A DNA stretch of 64,000 bases from Brevibacterium ravenspurgense (GCF_001584615.1 NZ_LQQC01000002.1:147340-211339), one strand, 5' to 3'; positions 9,584-18,404 are shown, numbered from the stretch's first letter. Numbers and translations are program-made. Notes: generated by a model not told the origin, from the letters alone.

Positions 9584-12451
9584 GTGGCAAAGCCCCGTGT
9601 TCACCAGCTCGCAAAAGAGCTGGGAACGACAAGCAAGGAAGTGCTTGCGAAGCTCCAGGAAATGGGCGAGTTCGTAACCTCGGCCTCCTCAACCCTGGAA
9701 GCTCCCGTCGTGCGCAAGGTCCGCGAGGCCTTCGACGGTGCAGACAAGCCCGAAGCCGAAGCTGAATCGGCAGCCAAGAAGCCGGCGGCAAAGAAGCCCG
9801 CCGCCAAGTCGACCGCTGCCAAGTCGACAGCCGCTAAGCCCGCAGCTAAGAAGCCGGCCGCGAAGTCGACGGCTGCTAAGCCGACCGCTGCTAAGTCGAC
9901 AACGGCAAAGCCGGCCGCATCGAAGGCTGCTGGCGCAAAGACCACGGCATCGCCGGCAGCGCCGAAGCCTGCGGCTCCCAAGCCGGCACCCAAGCCCGCG
10001 GCCAAGAAACCCGCCGCTCCGAAGCCTTCGTCCAAACCTGCCGCAAAGAGCGAAGAATCACCGGCACCTCGTCCGGCGGCACCTCGCCCAGGCGGTTCGC
10101 GCCCCGGCAACAACCCCTTCGCACCCAAGCAGGGAATGCCCACCCCCGGCCCGCGCCCGGCGGCACCTCGTCCCGGACCGCGCCCCGGCGGTTCGCGCCC
10201 CGGCAACAACCCCTTCGCACCTAAGCAGGGCATGCCGAAATCCGACCAGCGTTCCGGCGGCCAGGGCGGCAAGCCCGGTCCCAAGCCCGGCGGCGGCCGT
10301 CCCGGCCCGCGCCCCGGCGCACCGCGCCCGAACCCGGCGATGCTCAAGAACTCTGCGCTCAACCAGCCCGCACCCGGTCGCGGACGCGGTGGCCAGGGCG
10401 GTCCCGGCGGCCCAGGCGGCCCGGGTGCGCCCGGCGGCGGTCGTCCCGGCGGACCTCCGCGCGGCGGCGGTCGTCCCGGCGGAGGTCGTCGCGGTCCCGG
10501 TCGCGGCGGCACACAGGGTGCTTTCGGACGCGGCGGACCTTCCGGTCGCCGACGCAAGTCCAAGAGGGCAAAGCGTCAGGAAATGGAGGAAATGCAGGCA
10601 CCGTCGGTCGGCGGTGTCAAGGTTCCTCGCGGTGACGGTTCGACGCCGCTGCGCCTGCGCCGCGGTGCTTCGCTGGCGGACTTCGCCGAGCGGATCGAAA
10701 CCGACCCCACAAACCTGGTGACAATCCTGTTCCACCTGGGCGAAATGGCGACGATTACGCAGTCGCTGGACGAAGACACGTTCAAGGTGCTGGGCGAAGA
10801 GCTCGGCTACAAGATCGAAATCGTGTCGCCCGAAGACGAAGACCGCGAACTGCTCGAAAGCTTCGGCTACGACCTCGAAGCCGAAGAGCTCGAAGACGAA
10901 GACGACGACCTCCTGCAGCCGCGCCCGCCGGTCGTCACCGTCATGGGTCACGTCGACCACGGTAAGACCCGCACGCTGGACGCTATCCGCAAGACCAACG
11001 TCATCGACCGCGAATCCGGCGGCATCACCCAGCACATCGGTGCTTACCAAGTGACGGTCGACCACGAAGGCGAAGAGCGCAAGATGACCTTCCTCGACAC
11101 CCCGGGTCACGAAGCCTTCACGGCTATGCGTGCTCGCGGTGCGAAGGCCACCGACGTCGCAGTCCTCGTCGTGGCAGCCGATGACGGCGTCATGCCGCAG
11201 ACGATTGAAGCGCTCAACCACGCGCAGTCTGCCGGCGTGCCGATCGTCGTGGCGGTCAACAAGGTCGACAAGCCCGAAGCCAACCCGGACAAGGTCATGC
11301 AGCAGCTGACCGAGTACAACCTCATCGCCGAAGAGTATGGCGGTGACACGATGTTCGTGAAGATCTCGGCTAAGCAGGGCACGGGCATTGACGAACTGCT
11401 CGAATCCGTTCTGCTGACCACCGATGCGGCACTTGACCTGCAGGCCAACCCTGACCGCGAAGCCCGCGGTGTCGCAATCGAAGCGAAGCTCGACCGCGGT
11501 CGCGGTGCAGTTGCGACCGTGCTGGTCGACTCTGGAACGCTGCGACAGGGCGACGCGATTGTCTGCGGCTCCAGCCACGGACGCGTTCGCGCCATGTTCG
11601 ACGAAAACGGCAACACGGTCGAAGAAGCCGGCCCGTCGCGCCCCGTGCAGGTGCTCGGCCTGTCGAGCGTGCCGCGCGCTGGCGATTCCTTCATGGTCGT
11701 CAGCGACGACCGCACCGCCCGTCAGATCGCCGAGAAGCGCGATGCTCTTGAACGCAACGCGGCAGCCGCGCGCAGCCGCAAGCGCATCAGCCTCGAAGAC
11801 TTCACGAAGGCAATCGAAGAGGGCAAGATCGACATGCTCAACCTCATCCTCAAGGGTGATGTGTCGGGTGCTGTCGAAGCCCTCGAAGACTCGCTGCTCA
11901 ACATCGAAGTCGGCGACGGCGACGAAGTCGGTCTGCGAATCATTCACCGTGGTGTTGGTGCGATCACCGAGAACGACATCAACCTCGCAACTGTTGACAA
12001 CGCAATCGTCATCGGCTTCAACGTCCGTCCCGAGGCCAATGCTCGCGACCTCGCGGATGCCGAAGGCGTCGACGTTCGCTACTACTCGGTGATCTACGAC
12101 GCGATCGACGACATCGAAGCAGCGCTGAAGGGCATGCTCAAGCCGGAATACGAAGAGGTGCACATCGGATCGGCCGAGATCCGCGAAGTGTTCCGCTCGT
12201 CGAAGTTCGGCAACATCGCCGGTTCGATCGTTCGCGACGGTGTGATCAAGCGCAATGCCAAGGTGCGCCTGACCCGCGACGGTGTCGTCATCGGCGACAA
12301 CCTCGCTGTCGAATCGCTGCGCCGCTTCAAGGACGACGTCACGGAAGTCCGCGACGGCTACGAATGCGGTATCGGTCTGGGCAAGTTCAATGACATTCGC
12401 GAAGGCGACATCCTCGAAGCCTTCGAGATGCAGGAAAAGCCCCGCGACTGA
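9584..12451 (+). CDS. infB: translation initiation factor IF-2
   Basis: IF-2 is the GTPase that brings initiator tRNA to the 30S subunit and promotes subunit joining. The 955-residue protein has a long disordered N-terminal region: Ala/Lys/Thr-rich repeats (about residues 60-165), then Pro/Arg/Gly-rich sequence including a duplicated [15 protein letters not shown] block (near residues 170 and 201), then the IF-2N segment, and the G domain with GHVDHGKT near residue 455, DTPGHE near 505 and NKVD near 560, followed by the barrel and initiator-tRNA-binding domains. Extended N-termini of this type are normal in Actinomycetota. GTG at 9584 follows ACAGGAGA, which can be masked by the leader hairpin. 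Confidence 0.97.
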   Translation: MAKPRVHQLAKELGTTSKEVLAKLQEMGEFVTSASSTLEAPVVRKVREAFDGADKPEAEAESAAKKPAAKKPAAKSTAAKSTAAKPAAKKPAAKSTAAKPTAAKSTTAKPAASKAAGAKTTASPAAPKPAAPKPAPKPAAKKPAAPKPSSKPAAKSEESPAPRPAAPRPGGSRPGNNPFAPKQGMPTPGPRPAAPRPGPRPGGSRPGNNPFAPKQGMPKSDQRSGGQGGKPGPKPGGGRPGPRPGAPRPNPAMLKNSALNQPAPGRGRGGQGGPGGPGGPGAPGGGRPGGPPRGGGRPGGGRRGPGRGGTQGAFGRGGPSGRRRKSKRAKRQEMEEMQAPSVGGVKVPRGDGSTPLRLRRGASLADFAERIETDPTNLVTILFHLGEMATITQSLDEDTFKVLGEELGYKIEIVSPEDEDRELLESFGYDLEAEELEDEDDDLLQPRPPVVTVMGHVDHGKTRTLDAIRKTNVIDRESGGITQHIGAYQVTVDHEGEERKMTFLDTPGHEAFTAMRARGAKATDVAVLVVAADDGVMPQTIEALNHAQSAGVPIVVAVNKVDKPEANPDKVMQQLTEYNLIAEEYGGDTMFVKISAKQGTGIDELLESVLLTTDAALDLQANPDREARGVAIEAKLDRGRGAVATVLVDSGTLRQGDAIVCGSSHGRVRAMFDENGNTVEEAGPSRPVQVLGLSSVPRAGDSFMVVSDDRTARQIAEKRDALERNAAAARSRKRISLEDFTKAIEEGKIDMLNLILKGDVSGAVEALEDSLLNIEVGDGDEVGLRIIHRGVGAITENDINLATVDNAIVIGFNVRPEANARDLADAEGVDVRYYSVIYDAIDDIEAALKGMLKPEYEEVHIGSAEIREVFRSSKFGNIAGSIVRDGVIKRNAKVRLTRDGVVIGDNLAVESLRRFKDDVTEVRDGYECGIGLGKFNDIREGDILEAFEMQEKPRD

Positions 12452-12474
12452 GGCTCGAGTAAGGAGACTCTGAC

Positions 12475-12930
12475 ATGAGCGATCCCACACGCGCACGCAA
12501 GATTGCCGACAGGATCAAGGTCATCGTGGCCGAAACCCTCGAAAAGCGGGTCAAGGACCCGCGGCTGGGCTTCATCACGATCACCGATGTTCGGGTGACC
12601 GGCGACCTGCAGAACGCAACTGTGTTCTATACGGTCTTCGGTGACGACGAACAGCTGGCCTCAACGCAGGCGGCGCTGGAATCGGCACGCGGTCTCATCC
12701 GCTCCGAAGTGGGCAAGGGCCTGGGCATCCGACTGACCCCGACTCTTGAGTTCACGGCGGACGCTGTACCGCAGGCGGCTGAGGACATCGAAAACCTCCT
12801 GGCGAAGGCCCAGGCGCGCGATGCTGAAATCGCGGCCGCATCCAAGGGAGCGGTTCCGGCAGGGGACGAAGACCCCTACCGGAAGCCCAGGGAACGAAAG
12901 CCGAACGAGGACTTCGACTTCGACGCCTGA
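12475..12930 (+). CDS. rbfA: ribosome-binding factor A
   Basis: RbfA binds the 16S rRNA 5' region and helps late 30S maturation and cold growth. The 151-residue product has the KH-like fold with typical [19 protein letters not shown] in the first third and the [22 protein letters not shown] segment later, plus a charged C-terminal tail of about 35 residues. ATG 12475 follows AAGGAG and starts 23 bases after infB, so it is probably on the same mRNA. Confidence 0.96.
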   Translation: MSDPTRARKIADRIKVIVAETLEKRVKDPRLGFITITDVRVTGDLQNATVFYTVFGDDEQLASTQAALESARGLIRSEVGKGLGIRLTPTLEFTADAVPQAAEDIENLLAKAQARDAEIAAASKGAVPAGDEDPYRKPRERKPNEDFDFDA

Positions 12931-12950
12931 CCGGATGTGACGAAACTCGT

Positions 12951-12990
12951 AGGGGGCGGCTTTGCATTGTGCACAGCCGCCCCCTATGCT
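12951..12990 (+). terminator. terminator after rbfA
   Basis: An 11-bp perfect stem (12951-12961 with 12975-12985, very GC-rich) with a 13-base loop follows the rbfA stop. The downstream sequence is AT-rich but without a long T run, so efficiency is uncertain. Confidence 0.6.
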
Positions 12991-13011
12991 TTATAAAGCT
13001 TCGGTAACGTT
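12988..13011 (+). promoter_or_regulatory. palindrome and possible promoter before the peptidase-like gene
   Basis: A perfect 12-base palindrome, GCTTTATAAAGC (12988-12999), is followed by GGTAACGTTC. The TTTATAAA core could act as a -10 element, and GTAAC-type sites occur before cell-wall hydrolase genes under MtrA in some Actinomycetota. No regulator can be assigned from one site. Confidence 0.3.
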
Positions 13012-13032
13012 CATTAAGGATTGGATACATCA

Positions 13033-13881
13033 GTGGGTAGACACTCAGCACCTAAGAAGAGCGCTTTCGCTGACGTCGCTGATCTTCTTGGAGCGCTTCG
13101 CCCGTCGCAGCCCGGCCGCCGTTCCGCCCGCCGCGAAGCAGAAACCCTGACCTCCACGGGGATCCTCGCGAAGGTCAACCGCCGCCCGGTTCTTTCGGCT
13201 ATTGCCGTCCCCGTTGCAGCAAGTGCTGCAATTGCAACATCGGCCGCCGTTATGACCAACAACGGCGCAGGCGAAGATGACACCGCAGCTTTCGCATCGA
13301 AGCTCGCCCCGGAAGCCGACGTCATTTCGCCCAAGGCTCCCAAGGACGCCGAAAAGTCAGTCAAGGCCGGCGCGGTCTCTCTTGCCGAACCTGTTGAGGA
13401 AAACACCGACGGTTCGGCCGGTTCCGGTGCAGCGTCCTCGAACGGCTCCGCATCCGGTGCTTCCGGCAGCGGCTCCTCGTCTGACAGCAAGTCCTCTTCT
13501 GCTGGTGCCGCAGCGGCTTCGGGCAATGTGTCCGGCGCAAAGTGCTCGGTGTCCTCGTCTATTGAAAGCGGACTCACCCCCAACGCGATTTCCGCTTACC
13601 GTGCGGTCTGCGCCCAGTTCCCGCAGGTGAAGTCCTATGGCGGCCGCCGCAATGACCCCGGTTCGGATCACCACACGGGCAACGCCGTGGACGTTATGAT
13701 CACCGGTTCGACCGGCGACGCCATTTCGAACTACCTGATCAAGAACTCCTCGAAGCTCAACATCAAGTACATCATCTGGGAACAGCGAATCTGGATGCCC
13801 GGACGCGGTTGGAAGCAGATGGAAAACCGCGGAAGCGCGACCGCGAACCACTTTGACCACGTCCACATTTCTGTGAAGTGA
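13033..13881 (+). CDS. membrane-anchored LAS-peptidase-like protein (ARB-07466 C-terminal type)
   Basis: A cell-envelope protein of about 282 residues. The N-terminus MGRHSAPKKS is of the kind seen on actinobacterial envelope proteins; a hydrophobic helix lies near residues 55-75 (LSAIAVPVAASAAIATSAAV). A Ser/Gly/Ala-rich linker (about 110-170) leads to a C-terminal domain with SDHHTGNAVDVMI and HFDHVHISV, the two metal-ligand-like motifs of D-Ala-D-Ala carboxypeptidase-type LAS folds and of the ARB-07466-like domain. A murein hydrolase role is inferred, not proven. GTG 13033 is preferred over TTG 13021 because of the N-terminal motif and spacing from TTAAGGA. It overlaps truB by 4 bases. Confidence 0.72.
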   Translation: MGRHSAPKKSAFADVADLLGALRPSQPGRRSARREAETLTSTGILAKVNRRPVLSAIAVPVAASAAIATSAAVMTNNGAGEDDTAAFASKLAPEADVISPKAPKDAEKSVKAGAVSLAEPVEENTDGSAGSGAASSNGSASGASGSGSSSDSKSSSAGAAAASGNVSGAKCSVSSSIESGLTPNAISAYRAVCAQFPQVKSYGGRRNDPGSDHHTGNAVDVMITGSTGDAISNYLIKNSSKLNIKYIIWEQRIWMPGRGWKQMENRGSATANHFDHVHISVK

Positions 13882-14810
13882 CGAAATCTTCTTCTGGTCC
13901 CACCGGGCTTCTGCTGATAGACAAGCCCGGTGGGATCACCAGTCACGACGCCGTTTCGCGCACCCGTCGCTGGTACGGCACCCGCAAGGTGGGGCACGCC
14001 GGCACCCTTGACCCCATGGCAACCGGCCTTCTTGTGCTTGGTCTGGGGCAGGGGACCAAGCTTCTGACCTATGTGGTCGGGGCTGATAAAACCTACACCG
14101 CCACCATGCGCTTGGGCTCGTCAACGCCCAGTGACGATGCGGACTCATCGCCCGATCGTTTCGCCGACCCGGCCGTTTTGGCGGGGCTGACCGTAGCTGA
14201 GATTCGGGAAGCCGTGGCAAAGCAGACAGGCAGTATCGAGCAGGTGCCGTCGGCTGTTTCTGCCGTGAAGATCGAAGGCAAAAAGGCCTATGAGCTTGTG
14301 CGCGCCGGTGAAGACGTCCAGCTCAAAGCCCGTTCGGTGACTGTTTCTCGCTTCGACATTCACGATATTCGCCGTGCTGAATCGCATATCGACGTTGATG
14401 TCTCTGTCGACTGCTCCACCGGCACCTACATCCGCGCCCTGGCTCGTGACATCGGCGAAGACCTCGGCGTGTACGGGCACCTGACCGCTCTGCGCCGGAC
14501 CCGTATCGGTCCTTTTTCCGTTGAAGACGCTCACGAGCTTCCAGAACGGGGTCAGGTTGACGAGGTGTCGCCTCCTGAGCTGATCGACCTCGGTTCGGGT
14601 GCGGCTGGTCTCATGCCCGCAGTGAAGGTCGATGCGCAGGTTGCGCGGGGTCTTCTGCAGGGGCGGTTTCTGCCTATTCCCGAGGCCGATCCGAGCGCCG
14701 ACAGGTGTGCGGCAATTGCCGACGGCAGGCTCGTTGGTGTTGTCGAGCCGCGGCAGGGTGCGTGGAAGATTGCGGTGGGCACCGCCTTGCTCGAAGATTA
14801 CAAGCAGTAA
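13878..14810 (+). CDS. truB: tRNA pseudouridine(55) synthase TruB
   Basis: TruB isomerises U55 in the T-loop of tRNAs. The 310-residue protein shows the N-terminal LLLIDKPGGITSHDAV motif and the catalytic GHAGTLDPMATG motif with Asp45, then the YELVRAGE and CSTGTYIRALARDIGEDLG motifs and a C-terminal PUA-like region. The GTG start overlaps the stop of the preceding envelope gene in GTGA, an unusual partner; truB normally follows rbfA, so the envelope gene appears inserted between them. Confidence 0.96.
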   Translation: MTKSSSGPTGLLLIDKPGGITSHDAVSRTRRWYGTRKVGHAGTLDPMATGLLVLGLGQGTKLLTYVVGADKTYTATMRLGSSTPSDDADSSPDRFADPAVLAGLTVAEIREAVAKQTGSIEQVPSAVSAVKIEGKKAYELVRAGEDVQLKARSVTVSRFDIHDIRRAESHIDVDVSVDCSTGTYIRALARDIGEDLGVYGHLTALRRTRIGPFSVEDAHELPERGQVDEVSPPELIDLGSGAAGLMPAVKVDAQVARGLLQGRFLPIPEADPSADRCAAIADGRLVGVVEPRQGAWKIAVGTALLEDYKQ

Positions 14811-14812
14811 TC

Positions 14813-14873
14813 ACTTGTAAAATAAAAAACAAGTTATTTTGCTTGTTCGCGCGCTGCTTTGCTGAAATACTGT
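14813..14873 (+). promoter_or_regulatory. AT-rich operator-like dyads and promoter of the SatD-like operon
   Basis: ACTTGT (14813-14818) pairs with ACAAGT (14829-14834), the latter also pairs with CTTGT (14842-14846), and AAAATAA (14819-14825) pairs with TTATTTT (14834-14840). TTGTTC (14843-14848) and TACTGT (14868-14873) could be -35 and -10 with a 19-base spacer; the -10 lies 4 bases before the ATG. The block stands out as AT-rich and may be an autoregulatory site. Confidence 0.5.
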
Positions 14874-14877
14874 CTCT

Positions 14878-15459
14878 ATGTTCGTCATCAACGCCGATCA
14901 GCGTGATTCGCGCAGTGAACCCGACCGAGTGCCGGCCTTGTTGTCTGCTGCGTCGGAGTGTTCAGCTGTTCTGCCTTTTGAGCGGACAGTGGGGGATGAA
15001 GTGCAGGGCGTGTTCGCCACCGGGGCGGATGTGCTTGCTGCACTCGAGGTTATTCTCCGCAGCGGGCGTTGGTCTGTCGGAATCGGCATCGGTTCCGCCG
15101 AGCTTGCAGAAACACCTTCAGCCTCTAGGGGTGATGCGTTTCTCGCCGCCCGCTCCGCCGTTGAGACCGCCAAAAACCGATGGCAGGAAATCGCTGTGCG
15201 CTCACCTGCCGGGCCCGTAGAGCCGGCCCAAACGCTTGCCGGCTTCACAGCGCACTGGATCGAGAAGGCAAGCGACAGGCAGTGGGAAGTTCTTTCCTTG
15301 GCCCGCAAGCACACTCAGCGCCAGGTGGCCGAACAGCTGCAGATCTCGCAGCAGGCGGTGTCTGACTCGCTGCGGGCATCCAAGGCCACGGCCGTTGAAG
15401 AGGGAGTCACGCAGCTGGAGCTGCTGCTCAACGAAGAGAACGGACGCCACGATGCTTGA
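14878..15459 (+). CDS. SatD-like protein with C-terminal helix-turn-helix
   Basis: A 193-residue protein whose N-terminal part (about 1-115; FVINADQRDSR then GDEVQGVFATGADVL and VGIGIGSAEL) resembles the SatD family, named after a streptococcal acid-tolerance locus and of unknown biochemical function. The C-terminal part (about 125-175) carries a sigma-region-4-like helix-turn-helix, RQVAEQLQISQQAVSDSLRA, so it probably binds DNA. AT-rich dyads lie immediately upstream and could be its own operator. It overlaps the next small membrane gene by 8 bases. The name is tentative; DNA binding is inferred from the helix-turn-helix. Confidence 0.6.
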   Translation: MFVINADQRDSRSEPDRVPALLSAASECSAVLPFERTVGDEVQGVFATGADVLAALEVILRSGRWSVGIGIGSAELAETPSASRGDAFLAARSAVETAKNRWQEIAVRSPAGPVEPAQTLAGFTAHWIEKASDRQWEVLSLARKHTQRQVAEQLQISQQAVSDSLRASKATAVEEGVTQLELLLNEENGRHDA

Positions 15460-15856
15460 ACTGGTGGCTGCTTTGGCCGCTGGACTCGCGGCCTCACTGA
15501 TCGGCTGGCCCGTGACGTCCCTCATTCTGCGAGCCGCCGCGAGCAGGCGGGAAAAGCCGGCGTTGGACATCAAGCAGGAGCCTGCGGTGCAGGACGCCCC
15601 CGCCATCGACTCTCCTGGTCTGCTCCGCGGGGGACTGTGGATCGGTCTGCTCGAAAGGTTCACTGCGGCGGTTGCCATTGCGCTAGGGCAGCCCGAAGTT
15701 CTCGCCGTCATCGTCGCGCTCAAAGGGCTCGGACGCTTTCCTGAGCTGCGTGCGTCCCGCGCGGCGGGGGAGAGGTTCATCATCGGCAGCCTTGCGTCGC
15801 TGGCAGTGGCCGGTGTGCTGGGTGAAGCAGCCCGGTTTCTTGTGCGCTACGCTTAG
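15452..15856 (+). CDS. small membrane protein coupled to the SatD-like gene
   Basis: A 134-residue protein with hydrophobic segments near residues 3-27, 62-90 (LERFTAAVAIALGQPEVLAV) and 108-132. It has no family I recognise with confidence; such proteins commonly follow SatD-like genes. The ATG at 15452 lies inside the end of the SatD-like gene (8-base overlap) and has no clear ribosome-binding site of its own, so it is probably translated by re-initiation. The pair may act together at the membrane, but no substrate or ligand can be inferred. Confidence 0.6.
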   Translation: MLELVAALAAGLAASLIGWPVTSLILRAAASRREKPALDIKQEPAVQDAPAIDSPGLLRGGLWIGLLERFTAAVAIALGQPEVLAVIVALKGLGRFPELRASRAAGERFIIGSLASLAVAGVLGEAARFLVRYA

Positions 15857-15880
15857 CCCGTCCCAAACATAAGGAGCGTC

Positions 15881-16864
15881 GTGGAGATTTTCCGGTCGAC
15901 AGCAGAGTTCGCTGCCGGGCCTAAGCGTCTGCAGGCGGCCAACGCCGTGACGATCGGCAATTTCGACGGTGTTCACCGCGGCCACCGGCTGGTGCTGGGT
16001 GAACTCGTTGCCACGGCGAAACGACTCGCAGTTCCCGCCGTCGTTCTGACTTTCGACCCTCACCCGGCGGCCGTGCACAGTCCCGAGCACGCCCCGAAGC
16101 TCATCATGGGACTTGACGAGAAGCTCGACAAGATCGCCGAAACCGGCGTCGATGCCGTTCTCGTTCAGCACTACACCCTCGACTTCGCGCAGGCGAGCCC
16201 AGAGGAGTTCATCCGCGATTACCTCGTGGGCCACATGCACGCCAGTGCGGTTGTCGTCGGCAGCGATGTCCGCTTCGGCCGAGGAAACTCCGGAGACCTC
16301 AATACTCTGCGCACCTATGGCAGGGAATGCGGAATCGACACCGTCATCGGCCTTGACGACCTCGGCGACGACGGCGGACGCTACTCATCGACAGAAGTCC
16401 GCTCGCTCATCGACGCTGGTGATGTCACGGCGGCAGCCCACATCCTGGGGGAACCCCATTCGGTGACGGGAACCGTCGTCCACGGCAACGCCCGAGGCCG
16501 CGAACTCGGCTTCCCGACTGCCAACCTCGGATTGGTCGACGGCATGATTCCGGCCGACGGCGTGTACGCCGGCTGGACTCGCTTCAACGGCGGAGAGCGC
16601 CTGCCCACGGCAATATCCGTGGGCTCTAACCCCACGTTCTACGGTGATGACCGGCGCGTGGAAGCGCACATCATCGGTGTCGACTTTGCAGACCTCGACG
16701 TCTACGGGGACGAGGCCGAAGTCGAATTCACCCACCGCATTCGCGGTCAGGTCGTCTTCAACGGCCTCGACCAGCTGATTGAGCAGATCGCCCTAGACGT
16801 CCGCGACATCTGCGCCGCCCTGGGCATTGAATGCCCGCAGCAGTCCGAGGGTCGCCTCGGCTGA
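15881..16864 (+). CDS. ribF: bifunctional riboflavin kinase / FAD synthetase
   Basis: Makes FMN and then FAD from riboflavin. The 327-residue product has the N-terminal nucleotidyltransferase domain (about 1-180) with VTIGNFDGVHRGH and SSTEVRSLI, and the C-terminal flavokinase domain (about 190-315) with GRELGFPTANL. GTG 15881 follows AAGGAG by 4 bases. Placement between truB and rpsO is conserved. Its last 72 bases overlap the 3' end of the convergent mtnN gene. Confidence 0.95.
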   Translation: MEIFRSTAEFAAGPKRLQAANAVTIGNFDGVHRGHRLVLGELVATAKRLAVPAVVLTFDPHPAAVHSPEHAPKLIMGLDEKLDKIAETGVDAVLVQHYTLDFAQASPEEFIRDYLVGHMHASAVVVGSDVRFGRGNSGDLNTLRTYGRECGIDTVIGLDDLGDDGGRYSSTEVRSLIDAGDVTAAAHILGEPHSVTGTVVHGNARGRELGFPTANLGLVDGMIPADGVYAGWTRFNGGERLPTAISVGSNPTFYGDDRRVEAHIIGVDFADLDVYGDEAEVEFTHRIRGQVVFNGLDQLIEQIALDVRDICAALGIECPQQSEGRLG

Positions 16865-17536
16865 CATTTCGGCAGCCTCGTCGAGGCTGAGTGAAAAGTC
16901 ATCGCCGGCCTTCGGGCCGCACAGGTCTGAGATCGCGCGTACTGCACCGAACGGAACGCCGAAGGTGTGGGTCGTCTGTGCGATGGCCGCGGTTTCCATG
17001 TCCGTGCTCAGTGCCGCGGGGAACGTCTGCCGCATGTGGCCGATGTTGGCCTCCGTGATGAACGATGCGCCTGACAGGGCCTCGCCGAACTTCACCCGGG
17101 TATTCTCGGCGGCCCACTGCCGCCCAGCGGCAAGCAGTCGGGCGTCTGCAGGGTAGGCGGCGGGCATGTCAGGCACCTGGCCGGGTTCGTAGCCGAAAGC
17201 GGTGGCGTCGGAGTCGTGGAAGCGCACGCTGTCGGCAATCACCACATCGGCAATTGCGATGTCCTCTCCGACGCCGCCGGCTGACCCTGCGGAAATGACG
17301 GCGCGCGGTTCGTACAGCATGGCCGCCTGTGTTGTTGCGGTGGTTGCGTTTGCTAGGCCGATTCCGCTGCGAATGAGAACAGCGGGTCCGAAGTCGAACT
17401 CCAGTCGGTGAAAAACCGCCGGGCCGAGTGTCCGCAGGTGCTCACGGCTTTCGGCAGCGGCCAAGAAGGGTGCGGCCTCCTGGTCCATCGCCACCTGGAT
17501 GACAACGGGGCCGCTGGGCAGCTGGCTGGGGGCCAT
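16793..17536 (-). CDS. mtnN: 5'-methylthioadenosine/S-adenosylhomocysteine nucleosidase
   Basis: Cleaves MTA and SAH to adenine and the thioribosyl product; with LuxS downstream in the pathway it detoxifies SAH and yields the AI-2 precursor. The 247-residue protein has the expected catalytic residues: Glu in VAMDQEAAPF near residue 20, Glu in STDMETAAIA near 179 and Asp in RAISDL near 205. The ATG at 17536 shares one base with the luxS stop (TGATG), so the two are coupled in one operon. A few bases further upstream another start is possible but would lie within luxS. The 3' end runs 72 bases into the convergent ribF. Confidence 0.9.
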   Translation of the reverse strand: MAPSQLPSGPVVIQVAMDQEAAPFLAAAESREHLRTLGPAVFHRLEFDFGPAVLIRSGIGLANATTATTQAAMLYEPRAVISAGSAGGVGEDIAIADVVIADSVRFHDSDATAFGYEPGQVPDMPAAYPADARLLAAGRQWAAENTRVKFGEALSGASFITEANIGHMRQTFPAALSTDMETAAIAQTTHTFGVPFGAVRAISDLCGPKAGDDFSLSLDEAAEMSAEATLGLLRAFNAQGGADVADV

Positions 17537-17994
17537 CAGGCGAACACCTGATCCCATTCGCCGCGCTTGGCGAGGAAGTCGCGCACAGCGGTCTTAGCGC
17601 CTTCAAGGGAGTGGCTTGCCGCCCAGCCGCACTGCGTTTCATTTGCGGCGGGAACAGCTTCGGCTTCCAGGAGGTCGTTGAAGGCCTTTTCCAGAATCGG
17701 CAGGAACTCCGCCGGTTCGATGCCGTTGGTCAAAGCGTAGAAGCCGGTCTGGCAGCCCATGGGGGAGAAGTCGACGAGGCCGTCGGTGTGGTTGCGCATG
17801 TGGTGTGCCGTCATGTGCTCAATGGAGTGGATGGCGGCCATGTCGAGGTGTTCTTTGTTGGGCTGGCAGAATCGGACGTCGTACTTGATGAGTTCGACTC
17901 CGCCGGGGAACTCCTTGCGGTCGGCAACGCGCACATAGGGTGCGGCGACAGCTGTGTGATCGAGGCTGAAGGATTCTACGTTTGTGGTGTCCAT
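17536..17994 (-). CDS. luxS: S-ribosylhomocysteine lyase
   Basis: LuxS cleaves S-ribosylhomocysteine to homocysteine and DPD, the precursor of autoinducer 2. The 152-residue length is typical. The zinc and active-site residues are all present: His56, Glu59 and His60 in IHSIEH, catalytic Cys81 in MGCQTG and the third zinc ligand Cys122 in TQCGWA. The ATG at 17994 is 6 bases after a GATAAT box with TTAACA 17 bases further up, a strong promoter giving a leaderless mRNA. First gene of a two-gene operon with mtnN. Confidence 0.96.
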   Translation of the reverse strand: MDTTNVESFSLDHTAVAAPYVRVADRKEFPGGVELIKYDVRFCQPNKEHLDMAAIHSIEHMTAHHMRNHTDGLVDFSPMGCQTGFYALTNGIEPAEFLPILEKAFNDLLEAEAVPAANETQCGWAASHSLEGAKTAVRDFLAKRGEWDQVFA

Positions 17995-18000
17995 GGCTCG

Positions 18001-18032
18001 ATTATCGCAGAGTGGTGCGGGCGTGTTAAGGT
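18001..18032. promoter_or_regulatory. overlapping divergent promoters of luxS and rpsO
   Basis: On the minus strand TTAACA (18029-18024) and GATAAT (18006-18001) are separated by 17 bases and point to luxS. On the plus strand TTATCG (18002-18007) and TAAGGT (18027-18032) with a 19-base spacer could serve rpsO. The two promoters would use the same bases in opposite order and so compete for polymerase. The luxS reading is the stronger. Confidence 0.55.
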
Positions 18033-18118
18033 GGTCTCTGCCGTTTTGCCGGCCGCGGTCTGATAGGGCATTCGCACCAGGCGAGTGCGCCGCGCAGCGA
18101 TTTCTGAAGGAGAACCGC

Positions 18119-18388
18119 ATGGCACTTGACAAGTCCGTTAAGCAGGAAATCATCAAGGAATACGCGACCCACGAAGGCGACACCGGTTCCCCGGAAGTTC
18201 AGATCGCCGTCATGAGCCGCCGTATCAAGGACCTCACCGAACACTTCAAGGAGCACAAGCACGACCACCACTCGCGTCGCGGTCTGCTCCTGCTGGTCGG
18301 TCAGCGTCGTCGTATGCTCAAGTACCTCGCTGAAACCGACATTGAGCGCTACCGTGCGCTCATCGCGAAGCTCGGTCTTCGCCGCTGA
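18119..18388 (+). CDS. rpsO: 30S ribosomal protein S15
   Basis: S15 binds the central domain of 16S rRNA and nucleates platform assembly. The 89-residue length is standard, with the conserved [17 protein letters not shown] and [19 protein letters not shown] motifs. ATG 18119 follows GAAGGAG. A strong hairpin separates it from pnp, as is usual for this gene pair, and the leader of about 85 bases could hold an S15 autoregulatory structure, which I did not resolve. Confidence 0.97.
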   Translation: MALDKSVKQEIIKEYATHEGDTGSPEVQIAVMSRRIKDLTEHFKEHKHDHHSRRGLLLLVGQRRRMLKYLAETDIERYRALIAKLGLRR

Positions 18389-18404
18389 TCATCTGATCTT
18401 CACT

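Noticed and set aside
9541..9765. Possible upstream open frame beginning at ATG 9541 in the infB leader
   Set aside because: It runs out of frame into infB without a ribosome-binding site and the translation is low-complexity; the RNA pairing explains the conservation-like pattern better.
10058..12496. Long open frame (over 800 codons) antisense to infB
   Set aside because: It mirrors a GC-rich coding frame, is rich in Arg/Ala/Asp shadows, has no ribosome-binding site and no recognisable domain.
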